A DNA stretch of 64,000 bases from assembly GCF_030818255.1 (NCBI RefSeq), contig NZ_JAUTAG010000001.1, positions 3,100,001-3,164,000 of the forward strand, given 5' to 3'. A model generated the notes under the pieces. It was given only the letters and a program-made list of their open reading frames with translations. It did not search any database and was not told where the DNA came from. Of this stretch, positions 40,736 through 50,244 are shown one piece after another; the first letter of the stretch is position 1, and each line of letters starts with the position of its first letter. The position numbers were made by a program, and so were the translations under genes. The DNA is from Microbacterium sp. SORGH_AS_0969 (lineage in GTDB: Bacteria > Actinomycetota > Actinomycetes > Actinomycetales > Microbacteriaceae).

Positions 40736-40925
40736 GGGAGGACCTCCTTTCGTCGTCGGTTGCGACCCCCGACGCTAGCGAAGGCTGTCAGCGAATGTCA
40801 AGCTCGCGCTCAGATTCCGTGGGATCCCGGGCGCGTCCTCGGGGAGCGAGCGGCTCGCCGCCCCGGAATTCCGCGGGTTCTCCGGTAGCGTGAGGCGTCG
40901 ACGATCAGACGGGAGGCGCGGCGAC

Positions 40926-43900
40926 ATGCACTTGAAAAGCGTGACGCTCAAGGGCTTCAAGTCGTTCGCGCAGTCGACGACGTTCGCGCTCGAGCCCGGT
41001 GTCACCTGCATCGTCGGTCCGAACGGATCCGGCAAGTCCAATGTCGTCGACGCTCTCGCCTGGGTCATGGGGGAGCAGGGGGCGAAGACGCTCCGCGGCG
41101 GAAAGATGGAGGACGTCATCTTCGCCGGCACCTCGACACGGGGCCCGCTGGGGCGCGCCGAGGTGCAGCTGACGATCGACAACTCCGACGGCGCCCTCCC
41201 GATCGACTACAGCGAGGTGACGATCAGCCGGACGCTGTTCCGCACCGGCGCCAGCGAGTACGCGATCAACGGTCAGACGAGTCGCCTCCTCGACGTCCAG
41301 GAGCTGCTGAGCGACTCGGGTCTCGGCCGCGAGATGCACGTGATCATCGGTCAGGGGCGCCTCGACACGGTTCTGCAAGCCACTGCCGAGGATCGTCGGG
41401 GCTTCATCGAGGAGGCGGCGGGGATCCTCAAGCATCGCCGCCGCAAAGAGAAGACCGTCCGCAAGCTCGAGGCGATGGAGACGAACCTCACGCGTCTCAG
41501 CGATCTCGCCGGGGAGCTCCGCCGGCAGTTGAAGCCGCTCGGGAAACAGGCCGAGATCGCCCGAGAGGCGGCCACGATCGCCGCCGTCGTGCGAGACGCG
41601 AAGGCCCGCCTGTTCGCGGACGACCTGGTGCGCCTTCGCAGTCAGCTCGCGGATGCCGCGCGGGCCGAGACCGAACGGCACACCGAGCGTCTGGTCCTGC
41701 AGGAGCAGGCGGAGGGCTTGCGTCATCGCGTCGAACGGCTGGAAGAAGAGCAGCGTTCCGAGGCGGTCGACCAGGCCCGTCGCGTGGCGTTCGCGCTCGA
41801 GCAGGTGCAGGAGCGTCTCCGTGGGTTGTACACGCTCGCGGGCCAACGCCTCGCCCTGCTCTCCGACGACGACCGCGACGCGGGTGCGTTCTCGCCCACC
41901 GTGTCGCAGTCGACGATCGATGACGTCCGGAGCGAGATCGACGACATCTCCGCCGGCCTGGGGGACGCGCAAGATGCTGCCGCGGATGCCGCCCGAGCGG
42001 TGGCGCGGGCCCGAGCTGATCTCGACGCCCTCGACGTCGACATCGCCGCACAGAGCGCGCTCGTCTCGGAGCACGACATGAGGCTCACGGCGCTGCGGGG
42101 GGCGGCAGCCTCCGCCGCATCGACGAGGGACGCCGTGCTTGCGGGCGTCGAGCGCCAACAGCGTGCCCTGGACGCCGCGCTGGTCCGCCGGGCGGAGGCC
42201 GAGGAGGCCCTCGCCGCTCTGGATCCGACGATCGCGCCCGAAGCGGATTCCGCGGAGCACGCGGCGGCCTACGAGCGTGCTCAGCGCGATGCGAACGACG
42301 CGGAGGCGGCAGTGGCGCAGTTGCGCGAGCGCCTACACGCCGCGGAACGCGAGCGTGACGCCCTGTCCGCGCAGACCACCGCGCTGGGTCGCGCGCTGGA
42401 CGTGCGCAATGCCGCCGCCGACCTCGTCGCCTCGGGTCAGCCGGGGGTACGTGGACTGGTGGGCGACAGCGTCAAGGTGACGTCGGGTTACGAGGCGGCC
42501 GTGGCGGCCGCCTTGGGCTCGCTCGCCGAGGGTGTGCTCGTCGACGATTCCGCCGCGGCGTTCGCGACGGCCCGCGTCGCCGCCGAGGACGACCTCGGCG
42601 TGGTCGAGATCGCCCTCGCCGACGCATCGGTCGACACCCCCGCGGTGAGCGTTCCGGCGGGGGGCGTTCGAGCGGTGGACGTGGTGACCGCACCGCCGGG
42701 GATCCTCGGCATCCTGGCCCGGGTCGTCGTCATCGACGACCTGGATGCCGCGCGGGCGGCCCTTGCGTCCCTCGACGACCGCACGACCCTCGTCACGCGT
42801 GCCGGCGAGGTCCTGACCGTTCACACGCTGCGAGCGGGCTCGGGCGCCGGACGTTCGCGGCTGGAACTCGCCGCGGAGCGCGATGCCGCTGCCGAACGAC
42901 TCGCCGAGATCGTCGTCGTCGCGGATTCGCTGCGCGAAGCGCTGAGCGACGCTCAACGGGCGCTCTCCGACGCGCGACAGCGAACGAAAGACTCGCTCGC
43001 CACGCTCCGCGCGCACGACGCCGCGCTGGCGGCGCAGGCCGAGAAGGTGAATCGCGTCACCGTGCGGCACGAGGCGGCGGTCGCGGAGTGCGAGCGCCTG
43101 GAGGCGGGCCTCGCGCAGGCCTCCGCCGCGGTCGCGGAGGCCGAGGATGCGGCCGCCGCAGCCGAAGCCGCTCTGGCCCGAGCCCTCGAGGCCCCGCGAC
43201 CGATCCTGGACGCATCCGCGCGAGACGGAATGGTCGCCGAGCTCGAGGCGGCGCGAGAGACGGAGATGCGCGCGCGCCTCGACATCGAGACGCTGAAGGA
43301 GCGGGTGCGTGCGGGTGAGGCGCGCATCGTCCAGCTCGAGAACCAGCGGGAGCGCGAGCGCGCGGCCGCCGAGGAGGCCGCGCGCCGCGCGGTGATCCGT
43401 CGCGCGCAGCGCGAGATCGCGGCCGAGGTCGCGGCTCAGCTCCCCGCGCTCCTCGACTCGGTCGACCGTTCCGTGAGCCACGCCCGTGTGGAACTCGCCG
43501 CGGCAGAGGCGACCCGCACCGCGGTCTCGGCGGATCTGGCCCGCGCGCGCGCCGAAGAGGCGGACGTGCGCGAGCGGCTCGCGCGTCTCACGGAGAGCGT
43601 TCACGGGCTCGAACTCCAGATGCACGAGAAGCGACTGCACGTCACGAGTCTGCTGGAGCGCGTCCAGTCCGAGCTCGCCCTCGACGAAGACATTCTCGTT
43701 TCGGAATATGGTCCCGACCAGCTGGTTCCGGGGGACTCTGACGGCGAGGGCGTTGCTTTCGACCGGGCCGGGCAGAAGCGCCGGCTGCAGGAGGCGGAGC
43801 GGAAGCTCGGCCAACTCGGCCGCGTCAATCCGCTCGCCCTCGAGGAGTTCGCCGCTCTCGAGCAACGCCACGCATTCCTCACCGAGCAGCTCGCCGATCT

Positions 43901-44447
43901 GCAGCAGACGCGCGCGGACCTTCAGACGATCATCGCCGAGCTCGACGAGCGGATGCAGACGATCTTCGTCGCCGCGTTCGAAGACACCCGCGCCGCGTTC
44001 ACCGAGATCTTCCCCATCCTGTTCCCGGGCGGATCGGGGAGCATCTCGCTCACCGATCCGGAGCACCCGCTGACGACGGGGATCGAGGTCTCCGTCCGCC
44101 CGGTGGGGAAGAAGATCGAACGGCTCTCGCTCCTGTCGGGCGGGGAGCGCTCGCTCGCGGCCGTCGCCTTCCTGACGTCGATCTTCACAGCCCGGCCGAG
44201 CCCGTTCTACATCCTGGACGAGGTCGAGGCAGCCCTCGACGACGCCAACCTCGGACGGCTCCTCGGGGTCTTCGAGAAGCTGCGCTCGAGCAGTCAGTTG
44301 ATCGTCATCACACATCAGAAGCGCACGATGGAGATCGCTGACGCGCTCTACGGCGTGTCGATGCGACAGGACGGGGTCTCGGCGGTCGTCGGTCAGCGCA
44401 TCGGCGATCGGGCAGCGGCCGCACGCGAAGCCGCCCCCGTAAGCTGA
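40926..44447 (+). CDS. smc: chromosome segregation protein SMC
   Basis: 1173 residues. N-terminal ATPase half with Walker A GPNGSGKSN at about 32-40; a coiled coil; a hinge at about 500-640 (RGLVGDSVKV onward); a second coiled coil; and the C-terminal ATPase half with signature LSGGERSLAAVAFL near 1070 and Walker B PFYILDEVEAALDDANL. It compacts and separates chromosomes with ScpAB. GGGAGG lies 9 nt before ATG 40926. The -10 box of ftsY overlaps its stop. Confidence 0.97.
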   Translation: MHLKSVTLKGFKSFAQSTTFALEPGVTCIVGPNGSGKSNVVDALAWVMGEQGAKTLRGGKMEDVIFAGTSTRGPLGRAEVQLTIDNSDGALPIDYSEVTISRTLFRTGASEYAINGQTSRLLDVQELLSDSGLGREMHVIIGQGRLDTVLQATAEDRRGFIEEAAGILKHRRRKEKTVRKLEAMETNLTRLSDLAGELRRQLKPLGKQAEIAREAATIAAVVRDAKARLFADDLVRLRSQLADAARAETERHTERLVLQEQAEGLRHRVERLEEEQRSEAVDQARRVAFALEQVQERLRGLYTLAGQRLALLSDDDRDAGAFSPTVSQSTIDDVRSEIDDISAGLGDAQDAAADAARAVARARADLDALDVDIAAQSALVSEHDMRLTALRGAAASAASTRDAVLAGVERQQRALDAALVRRAEAEEALAALDPTIAPEADSAEHAAAYERAQRDANDAEAAVAQLRERLHAAERERDALSAQTTALGRALDVRNAAADLVASGQPGVRGLVGDSVKVTSGYEAAVAAALGSLAEGVLVDDSAAAFATARVAAEDDLGVVEIALADASVDTPAVSVPAGGVRAVDVVTAPPGILGILARVVVIDDLDAARAALASLDDRTTLVTRAGEVLTVHTLRAGSGAGRSRLELAAERDAAAERLAEIVVVADSLREALSDAQRALSDARQRTKDSLATLRAHDAALAAQAEKVNRVTVRHEAAVAECERLEAGLAQASAAVAEAEDAAAAAEAALARALEAPRPILDASARDGMVAELEAARETEMRARLDIETLKERVRAGEARIVQLENQRERERAAAEEAARRAVIRRAQREIAAEVAAQLPALLDSVDRSVSHARVELAAAEATRTAVSADLARARAEEADVRERLARLTESVHGLELQMHEKRLHVTSLLERVQSELALDEDILVSEYGPDQLVPGDSDGEGVAFDRAGQKRRLQEAERKLGQLGRVNPLALEEFAALEQRHAFLTEQLADLQQTRADLQTIIAELDERMQTIFVAAFEDTRAAFTEIFPILFPGGSGSISLTDPEHPLTTGIEVSVRPVGKKIERLSLLSGGERSLAAVAFLTSIFTARPSPFYILDEVEAALDDANLGRLLGVFEKLRSSSQLIVITHQKRTMEIADALYGVSMRQDGVSAVVGQRIGDRAAAAREAAPVS

Positions 44448-44451
44448 AGCA

Positions 44452-45324
44452 ATGGCTGAGAACTCCTGGTCGCTCGGGCGCGCGCTGCGCGGCCTGTTCG
44501 TCAAACCCACGATCGACGAGACGACGTGGGAAGACCTCGAGACGGCCCTCCTGACGGCCGACTTCGGACCCGACGTGACCGAGCGCCTCGTCGACGAGCT
44601 GCGCGAGAAGGTCGAGCGCTTCCGCACGACCGACCCGCGCGACCTGCAGCGCATGCTGAAGGAGACGCTGGAGGAGCATTTCGCGAAGTTCGACACGACC
44701 CTGCGGCTCACCGAGCGTCCGGCCGTCGTCCTCGTCGTCGGCGTGAACGGTGTGGGCAAGACGACGACCATCGGTAAGTTCGCGAAGTTCCTGCAGCGGT
44801 ACGGTCGCAGCGTCGTCGTCGGAGCGGCCGACACCTTCCGTGCCGCGGCGGTCGACCAGCTCGCGACCTGGGCGGAGCGCGGGGGAGCCGCGATCGTGCG
44901 TCCGCAGCACGAGGGTCAGGATCCGGCATCCGTCGCTTTCCAGACGGTCGCGCACGCGAAAGAGACGGGGACTGAGATCGTCCTCGTCGACACCGCCGGC
45001 CGTCTGCACACCAAGGGCGGGCTCATGGACGAGCTCGGCAAGATCAAGCGGGTGATCGAGAAGCAGGCGCCGATCGCCGAGGTGCTCCTCGTGCTCGATG
45101 CCACCACCGGCCAGAACGGGCTCATGCAGGCCCAGGCGTTCCTCGACAGCGCCGGGGTCACCGGTCTCGTGCTGACCAAGCTCGACGGCTCGGCGAAGGG
45201 CGGGTTCGTGCTGGCCGTGCAGGAACGCACGGGCATTCCGGTCAAGCTGCTCGGCCAGGGTGAGGGCATCAACGACCTCACCGGTTTCACGCCGCACGTT
45301 TTCGCCGCATCGCTCGTCGACTGA
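44452..45324 (+). CDS. ftsY: signal recognition particle receptor FtsY
   Basis: 290 residues, containing only the NG domains; the acidic A domain found in E. coli FtsY is absent, as in many actinobacteria. GTPase motifs: GVNGVGKTTTIGKF (about 98-111), DTFRAAAVDQL, DTAGR and TKLDGSAKGG. It docks SRP-bound ribosomes at the membrane; its partner Ffh is encoded about 5 kb downstream. ATG 44452 is 6 nt after TAAGCT (44440-44445), which overlaps the smc stop. Confidence 0.96.
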   Translation: MAENSWSLGRALRGLFVKPTIDETTWEDLETALLTADFGPDVTERLVDELREKVERFRTTDPRDLQRMLKETLEEHFAKFDTTLRLTERPAVVLVVGVNGVGKTTTIGKFAKFLQRYGRSVVVGAADTFRAAAVDQLATWAERGGAAIVRPQHEGQDPASVAFQTVAHAKETGTEIVLVDTAGRLHTKGGLMDELGKIKRVIEKQAPIAEVLLVLDATTGQNGLMQAQAFLDSAGVTGLVLTKLDGSAKGGFVLAVQERTGIPVKLLGQGEGINDLTGFTPHVFAASLVD

Positions 45325-45374
45325 CCCGGGCGGGTCGCCTTCCCGAAGCGCGTGCCGCCTGGTTTCATGGGGGT

Positions 45375-45875
45375 ATGGCGATCGAGCACGATTTCTTCGG
45401 ACTCCTCGAGTCCGGGCCCGACGGGTCGATCTTCTGGTCGGAGAACGTCGAGTTCGGCGATCAGAGTGTGACCGTCGATCTCACGGCCCCCGACCAGGAT
45501 GACGTGTCCGTCGAGGCCCTCGATGTCGCGGCCGCCATGATCTCGGCGCTCGAAGCCATCGACCTGGCTGCGCGCAACGCCATGGTGGGTGAGCTGGACT
45601 CCCGCACCAGCGAGGTCACCGAGTACATCCTCCAGCAGCAGGCGACGCTCGGCGAGGAGATCGACGATCTGCTCATCGACCCGTCCGGCGATACGCACAT
45701 CGATGTGATCAAGTCGATGCAGTTGATGAGCGTGACGATCCTCGCGGATGAGCACGGTGGGACCGATCCGTTCGCGGTTCTCGAGTACGCCCTCGATCCG
45801 GATGCCACGGACGACGTGCTGCTGGTGAACCTCGCGTCCGACGGCTCGGTGCAGTCGGTTACGAGCGCTGACTGA
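45375..45875 (+). CDS. DUF2004-like cytoplasmic protein
   Basis: 166 residues, acidic (pI expected well below 5), with no signal or membrane segment. The start MAIEHDFFGLLE and the helical core DVAAAMISALEAIDLAARNAM resemble DUF2004 proteins, which have no known function. It sits between ftsY and the next small gene, which starts 4 bp after its stop, so the two are probably co-transcribed. The family call is from memory. Confidence 0.6.
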   Translation: MAIEHDFFGLLESGPDGSIFWSENVEFGDQSVTVDLTAPDQDDVSVEALDVAAAMISALEAIDLAARNAMVGELDSRTSEVTEYILQQQATLGEEIDDLLIDPSGDTHIDVIKSMQLMSVTILADEHGGTDPFAVLEYALDPDATDDVLLVNLASDGSVQSVTSAD

Positions 45876-45879
45876 CCTC

Positions 45880-46308
45880 GTGCAGACGTTCCTCCCGTAT
45901 GCATCTTTCGTCGAGTCGGCCCTCGTCCTCGACACGAAGCGTCTGGGTAAGCAGCGCGTCGAAACCTTCCAGCTGCTGCGGGCTCTGACCGTCCCCGGCC
46001 ACGGGTTCCGCAACCACCCGGCCGCCAGAATGTGGGCTGAACACCTGCCGGCACTGGTGTCCTATGGCCTCGTCATGACCGACGAATGGATCGGACGAGG
46101 GCATTCGGACACCGTGCGCGAGAAGATCCTCGCCTTCGCTCCGGAGGTCGACGGCGCGCGACAAGCTGACCTCGACCTCCCGCCGTGGCTCGCCGACGAG
46201 TCGTTCCACCTCGCGCACCGCTCGAACCTGGTGCGCAAGGACGCGGCGTTCTACGTGCCCCGCTTCGGCGACGTCCCCGACGACCTGCCCTACATCTGGC
46301 CGGTCTGA
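45880..46308 (+). CDS. MSMEG_6728-like protein (pyrimidine-dimer glycosylase fold)
   Basis: 142 residues. KRLGKQRVETFQLLRAL and HPAARMWAEHLPAL are the conserved blocks of a family related to T4 endonuclease V-like pyrimidine-dimer glycosylases. The family name does not prove activity. The start is GTG 45880, 4 bp after the preceding stop. It converges with the small membrane protein gene, with 7 bp between the stops. Confidence 0.65.
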   Translation: MQTFLPYASFVESALVLDTKRLGKQRVETFQLLRALTVPGHGFRNHPAARMWAEHLPALVSYGLVMTDEWIGRGHSDTVREKILAFAPEVDGARQADLDLPPWLADESFHLAHRSNLVRKDAAFYVPRFGDVPDDLPYIWPV

Positions 46309-46315
46309 TCGACGC

Positions 46316-46615
46316 TCAAGATCCGTGGAACGCGGGGATCACGAGGTAGACCCCGTAGATCACCGCCGCCGCGACTCCGGCGAAGCAGGCGAGGCCCGCG
46401 ACGGTGGCGGGCAGGGGACGCCGGCGCTCACGCGGGAACGCGACAGCGGTCGGGCCCTCCGGATCCTCTCCGGCCGCCACCCTCAGGTCGGGCGCACCCA
46501 CCGCCAGCAACCGGATGCCGAGGGCGAAAAGCCCGACGATCAGGAGTGTGACACCTAGTCCGACGAGGAAGACGAGGAGGATGGCTCCTCCCTCGTCGCT
46601 GAGCCATTCGTTCAT
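46316..46615 (-). CDS. small membrane protein, 99 residues, coupled to pit
   Basis: Two transmembrane helices at about 11-38 and 70-92 flank a polar loop rich in Pro and Arg. ATG 46615 overlaps the stop of the phosphate transporter gene by 4 bp (ATGA), so it is translated with it. I know similar short proteins next to actinobacterial pit genes. A role as an accessory subunit is inferred from coupling only. Confidence 0.7.
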   Translation of the reverse strand: MNEWLSDEGGAILLVFLVGLGVTLLIVGLFALGIRLLAVGAPDLRVAAGEDPEGPTAVAFPRERRRPLPATVAGLACFAGVAAAVIYGVYLVIPAFHGS

Positions 46616-47835
46616 GCTCGTTCTCCTTCGGGCTGACGCCGGCCGAGCGCGTCGGCGCTCACGGACTCATCGTTGACGTTGTTCGCGGACACGGGACGTC
46701 GACGCGCGAGCACGAACAGGCCCGCGCACGCCGCGAGGCCGAGGATCAGCACGATCATCAGTCCGGCAAGGCCCGTGGATGCCGCCCACGCGGCGCCCCC
46801 GCCCACGATGGCGGCGGCGGGCAGCGTCACCACCCAGGCGAAAGCGATGCGCGTCACAACGTTCCAGTGCACGGAGGCGAGGCGCTTGCCGAGGCCCGAG
46901 CCGATCACGGCTCCCGAGGTCACCTGCGTGGTCGACAGCGGGAAGCCGAGGGTCGAGGAGATGAGGATCGTCGAGGCCGCGCTCGTTTCCGCCGCGAAGC
47001 CCTGGGGTGGCTTCACGTCGGTGATCCGCTTCCCGACCGTCCGCATGATGCGCCATCCGCCGAGGTAGGTGCCGAGCGCGATGGCGCCGCCCGCGCTGAG
47101 GATCACCCACAGCTGCGGACCGGTGCCGGCCTCCTGCGCTCCGGCGACGATCAGGGTGAGCGTGATCACGCCCATCGTCTTCTGGGCATCGTTCGTGCCG
47201 TGGGCGAGTGAGACGAGGGAGGCGGAGATGGTCTGGCCGTGGCGGAATGCGGTCGTGGATCCGGCCACTGTCGCCATTCTCGTGATGCGGTAGACGAGGT
47301 AGGTCGCAGCGAGCGCCACCGTGCCGGCGATGAACGGTGACAGCAGGGCGGGCAGCACGATCTTGGACAGCACTCCGCCCCACTCCACCGCTTGGAAGCC
47401 GGCGCCGATCACGGCGGCGCCGATGAGGCCCCCGAAGAGCGCGTGCGTCGAGCTGGACGGGAGGCCGAGCCACCAGGTGAGCAGGTTCCAGACAACGGCG
47501 CCCATGAGGCCGGCGAAGATCATCGGAACCGTGATCTGCGAAAGACCCCGGTCGTCCTGGGCGAGGATGCCCTCCGACACCGTCTTCGCGACAGCCGTCG
47601 ACAGGAACGCGCCGACGAGGTTCAGGACAGCGGAGATGAGGACGGCGACTCTGGGCTGCAAAGCGCCTGTGGCGACCGAGGTGGCCATGGCGTTGGCGGT
47701 GTCATGGAAGCCGTTGGTGAAGTCGAAGAAGATCGCCAGGGCGATGACGAGAAGGACGGGCAGGACGACGGCGAGATCCACCGCAGCTCCGTTCGCAAGG
47801 GTGATGTCGAGGTGGGTCGGTCGACCCGGCGACAC
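46612..47835 (-). CDS. pit: PiT family inorganic phosphate transporter
   Basis: 407 residues with about ten transmembrane helices. The duplicated PiT signature is present: FFDFTNGFHDTANAMATSVATGAL near the N-terminus and the second half-repeat SLAHGTNDAQKTMGVITL in the middle. It takes up phosphate, often as a metal-phosphate complex, by proton symport. GTG 47835 is used as start; the exact start is uncertain. The small membrane protein is coupled to its 3' end. Confidence 0.92.
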   Translation of the reverse strand: MSPGRPTHLDITLANGAAVDLAVVLPVLLVIALAIFFDFTNGFHDTANAMATSVATGALQPRVAVLISAVLNLVGAFLSTAVAKTVSEGILAQDDRGLSQITVPMIFAGLMGAVVWNLLTWWLGLPSSSTHALFGGLIGAAVIGAGFQAVEWGGVLSKIVLPALLSPFIAGTVALAATYLVYRITRMATVAGSTTAFRHGQTISASLVSLAHGTNDAQKTMGVITLTLIVAGAQEAGTGPQLWVILSAGGAIALGTYLGGWRIMRTVGKRITDVKPPQGFAAETSAASTILISSTLGFPLSTTQVTSGAVIGSGLGKRLASVHWNVVTRIAFAWVVTLPAAAIVGGGAAWAASTGLAGLMIVLILGLAACAGLFVLARRRPVSANNVNDESVSADALGRRQPEGERA

Positions 47836-47907
47836 GGTAGACCCCGCGGGTGACCACGGGGTTCCCTTCCCTCACGGCGCGAGAAGGCGTAGCCTCCGCA
47901 CCGCACG

Positions 47908-48942
47908 TCACACTGCTTGAGCGAAGTCCACGCCGTCTGCCGCGATGTCCTTCGCGAGGTGAGCGAGGTGCGGCGGAATCTCGCGCCCCTTCGACACCAT
48001 GGACTGCGCCCACAGCCGCCCGGCGCGGTAGGACGAACGCACGAGGGGCCCCGCGAGAACGCCGAGGAAACCGATGCGTTCCGCCTCCTCCTTGAAGGCG
48101 ACGAACTCGGCGGGCTTGACCCACCGCTGCACGGGGAGGTGGCGCGGGGTCGGGCGCAGGTACTGGGTGATGGTGATGATGTCGGTCCCGGCCTCGTGCA
48201 GGTCGTTCAGTGCCTGCACCACCTCTTCGGGCTCCTCGCCCATCCCGAGGATCAGGTTCGACTTCGTGATGAGCCCGGCGTCGCGCGCCGCGGTCAGCAC
48301 GCCCAGGGAGCGCTCGTAGCGGAAGGCGGGACGGATGCGCTTGAAGATGCGCGGCACCGTCTCGACGTTGTGTGCGAAGACCTCGGGCCGTGAGGAGAAG
48401 ACCTCCTCGAGGAGTGCGGGGTTCCCCGAGAAGTCCGTCGCGAGGATCTCGACGCCGGTGCCGGGGTTCTCGGCGTGGATGCGCCGCACCGTCTCGGCGT
48501 GGAGCCACGCGCCCTCATCCGGTAGGTCGTCGCGGGCGACGCCCGTGACCGTGGCGTACCGCAGTTGCATCCGGGTCACGCTCTCGGCCACGCGACGCGG
48601 CTCGTCGGTGTCGTAATCCGCGGGTTTGCCGGTGTCGATCTGGCAGAAGTCGCACCGACGGGTGCACTGCGAGCCCCCGATGAGGAAGGTGGCCTCGCGG
48701 TCCTCCCAGCACTCGAAGATGTTGGGGCATCCGGCCTCCTGGCAGACGGTGTGAAGCTCCTCGGTCTTCACGAGGTTCTGCAGCGCCGTGTATTCGGGCC
48801 CCATCTTGGCCTTGGTCTTGATCCACTCGGGCTTGCGCTCGATCGGCGTCTCGGCGTTGCGCACTTCGAGGCGCAGCAGCTTCCGTCCGTTCGGAGCGGT
48901 GGATGCCGGGACTCCGGCCGTTCCGGTGCCACAGGTGCTCAT
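47908..48942 (-). CDS. lipA: lipoyl synthase
   Basis: 344-residue radical SAM enzyme that inserts two sulfur atoms into octanoyl groups. The auxiliary cluster cysteines are in [12 protein letters not shown], and the radical SAM CX3CX2C motif is CTRRCDFC. The C-terminal region with [12 protein letters not shown] is typical. ATG 48942 overlaps the lipB stop by 4 bp. Together LipB and LipA make protein-bound lipoate for the 2-oxoacid dehydrogenases. Confidence 0.97.
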   Translation of the reverse strand: MSTCGTGTAGVPASTAPNGRKLLRLEVRNAETPIERKPEWIKTKAKMGPEYTALQNLVKTEELHTVCQEAGCPNIFECWEDREATFLIGGSQCTRRCDFCQIDTGKPADYDTDEPRRVAESVTRMQLRYATVTGVARDDLPDEGAWLHAETVRRIHAENPGTGVEILATDFSGNPALLEEVFSSRPEVFAHNVETVPRIFKRIRPAFRYERSLGVLTAARDAGLITKSNLILGMGEEPEEVVQALNDLHEAGTDIITITQYLRPTPRHLPVQRWVKPAEFVAFKEEAERIGFLGVLAGPLVRSSYRAGRLWAQSMVSKGREIPPHLAHLAKDIAADGVDFAQAV

Positions 48943-49577
48943 GCCGCCACCCCCGCGTACTCGGAGTGGAAGACGTCGACGATGCGGGGCACGAGGTCGC
49001 CGGGGGAGACGTCTGCTCCGATCACCTCGCTCACTGTCGTCACGCCGGCATCCGAGATCCCGCACGGGACGATCCGCCGGAAGGCGGCCAACGAGTTGTC
49101 GCAGTTGACGGCGAAGCCGTGCATGGTCACTCCTCTTTCGACGCGGACTCCGATCGCCGCGACCTTGTCGAGGCCGAGCGGGCGCTGCACCCAGACGCCG
49201 CTGCGGCCCTCCACGCGGATGCCGTCGACGCCGATCGGGGCGAGAGCGGCGATGATCAGCGACTCGAGGCGGCGCACGTGCGCGACGACGTCCACCGGCT
49301 CGGGCAGACGCACGATCGGGTAGCCGACGAGTTGGCCCGGACCGTGCCAGGTGATCTTTCCCCCGCGGTCGACGTCGATGACCGGCGTCCCGTCGTCGGG
49401 CCGTTCGTGATCCTCGGTGCGCTTGCCCGCGGTGTACACGGCTTCGTGTTCGAGGAGGAGCAGCGTGTCGGGGCGACGCCCGGCGACCACGTCCGCGTGG
49501 ACGCGCCGTTGCTGCGCCCAGCCGTCGAGGTAGGGCACGTAGTCGGGGGCGAACCCCACGTGGTCGATGTCGAGCAT
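48939..49577 (-). CDS. lipB: octanoyltransferase
   Basis: 212 residues. It moves octanoate from acyl carrier protein to lipoyl domains. Motifs: [38 protein letters not shown] and the catalytic cysteine in [16 protein letters not shown] 49577 is the start; the start is 15 bp from a dyad that may bind the divergent TetR regulator. lipA follows with a 4-bp overlap. Confidence 0.96.
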   Translation of the reverse strand: MLDIDHVGFAPDYVPYLDGWAQQRRVHADVVAGRRPDTLLLLEHEAVYTAGKRTEDHERPDDGTPVIDVDRGGKITWHGPGQLVGYPIVRLPEPVDVVAHVRRLESLIIAALAPIGVDGIRVEGRSGVWVQRPLGLDKVAAIGVRVERGVTMHGFAVNCDNSLAAFRRIVPCGISDAGVTTVSEVIGADVSPGDLVPRIVDVFHSEYAGVAA

Positions 49578-49591
49578 CTCGGCTCCCGCCG

Positions 49592-49612
49592 TTGTTGGAT
49601 TGCGTCTAACAA
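49592..49612. promoter_or_regulatory. candidate TetR operator between lipB and tetR-like gene
   Basis: TTGTTGGA-N5-TCTAACAA is an 8-bp dyad with one mismatch. It lies 15 bp upstream of lipB and 20 bp upstream of the -10 box (TAGGCT, 49632-49637) of the TetR gene, so it covers the -35 region of the latter. A bound TetR dimer could block both promoters. Confidence 0.55.
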
Positions 49613-49643
49613 TACACGCGGCCCCGTCTTCTAGGCTGGCGGC

Positions 49644-50192
49644 ATGACCTCGCCGAGCCGCAGTGGACGCCCTCGCGCCTCGTCACGCGAGGTCCTCGCC
49701 GAGGCGGCGTGCGAGCTGTTCCTCGAGCGCGGATACGAGGCGACATCGGTATCCGACATCACGCGCCGCGCCGGCGTGAGCCGTTCCAGCTTCTTCAACT
49801 ACTTCTCGGCCAAGAGCGACGTGCTGTGGTCGGGGTTCGACGAGCAGTCGGCGCGTGGCGTCGCCCTCTTGCGCGACGGCGTCGGCACGAGCGAGGCGCT
49901 CACGTCGATCGGCGAGGGATTGACCCCCGATGCGCTCGCCCTCGCGATCACGAACGCGGATGCCATGGGGATCGCCGCCGAACTCGACCGCGACCGCGCG
50001 GTGCGCCAGTTCCAGCTGCAGCGCGAGATAGCGGCGCGCCTGGTCCGCGACGGCGCGGCGCCGCTCGTCGCTCAGGTGAAGGCGGGAGCGCTGTCGGCGG
50101 CGGTCCTGGCTTCTGTCTGGGCCTGGGCCGACCGCACCGCGGCGGGTCGGTCGCTTCCCGACACGCTCGCCGAAGCCCTCGCCGAGGCCTGA
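49644..50192 (+). CDS. TetR family transcriptional regulator
   Basis: 182 residues. The N-terminal helix-turn-helix (about 12-60) has the TetR pattern [33 protein letters not shown]. The C-terminal ligand domain is helical and variable. ATG 49644 lies 6 nt after TAGGCT, so the transcript is probably leaderless. It diverges from lipB with a dyad between them. The inducer is unknown; a link to lipoate or fatty-acid metabolism is only suggested by position. Confidence 0.88.
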   Translation: MTSPSRSGRPRASSREVLAEAACELFLERGYEATSVSDITRRAGVSRSSFFNYFSAKSDVLWSGFDEQSARGVALLRDGVGTSEALTSIGEGLTPDALALAITNADAMGIAAELDRDRAVRQFQLQREIAARLVRDGAAPLVAQVKAGALSAAVLASVWAWADRTAAGRSLPDTLAEALAEA

Positions 50193-50244
50193 CCGCCTCG
50201 CCGGAGCGGCACGGTTCCCGCGCCCCGCGTAAACTCGACTCATC

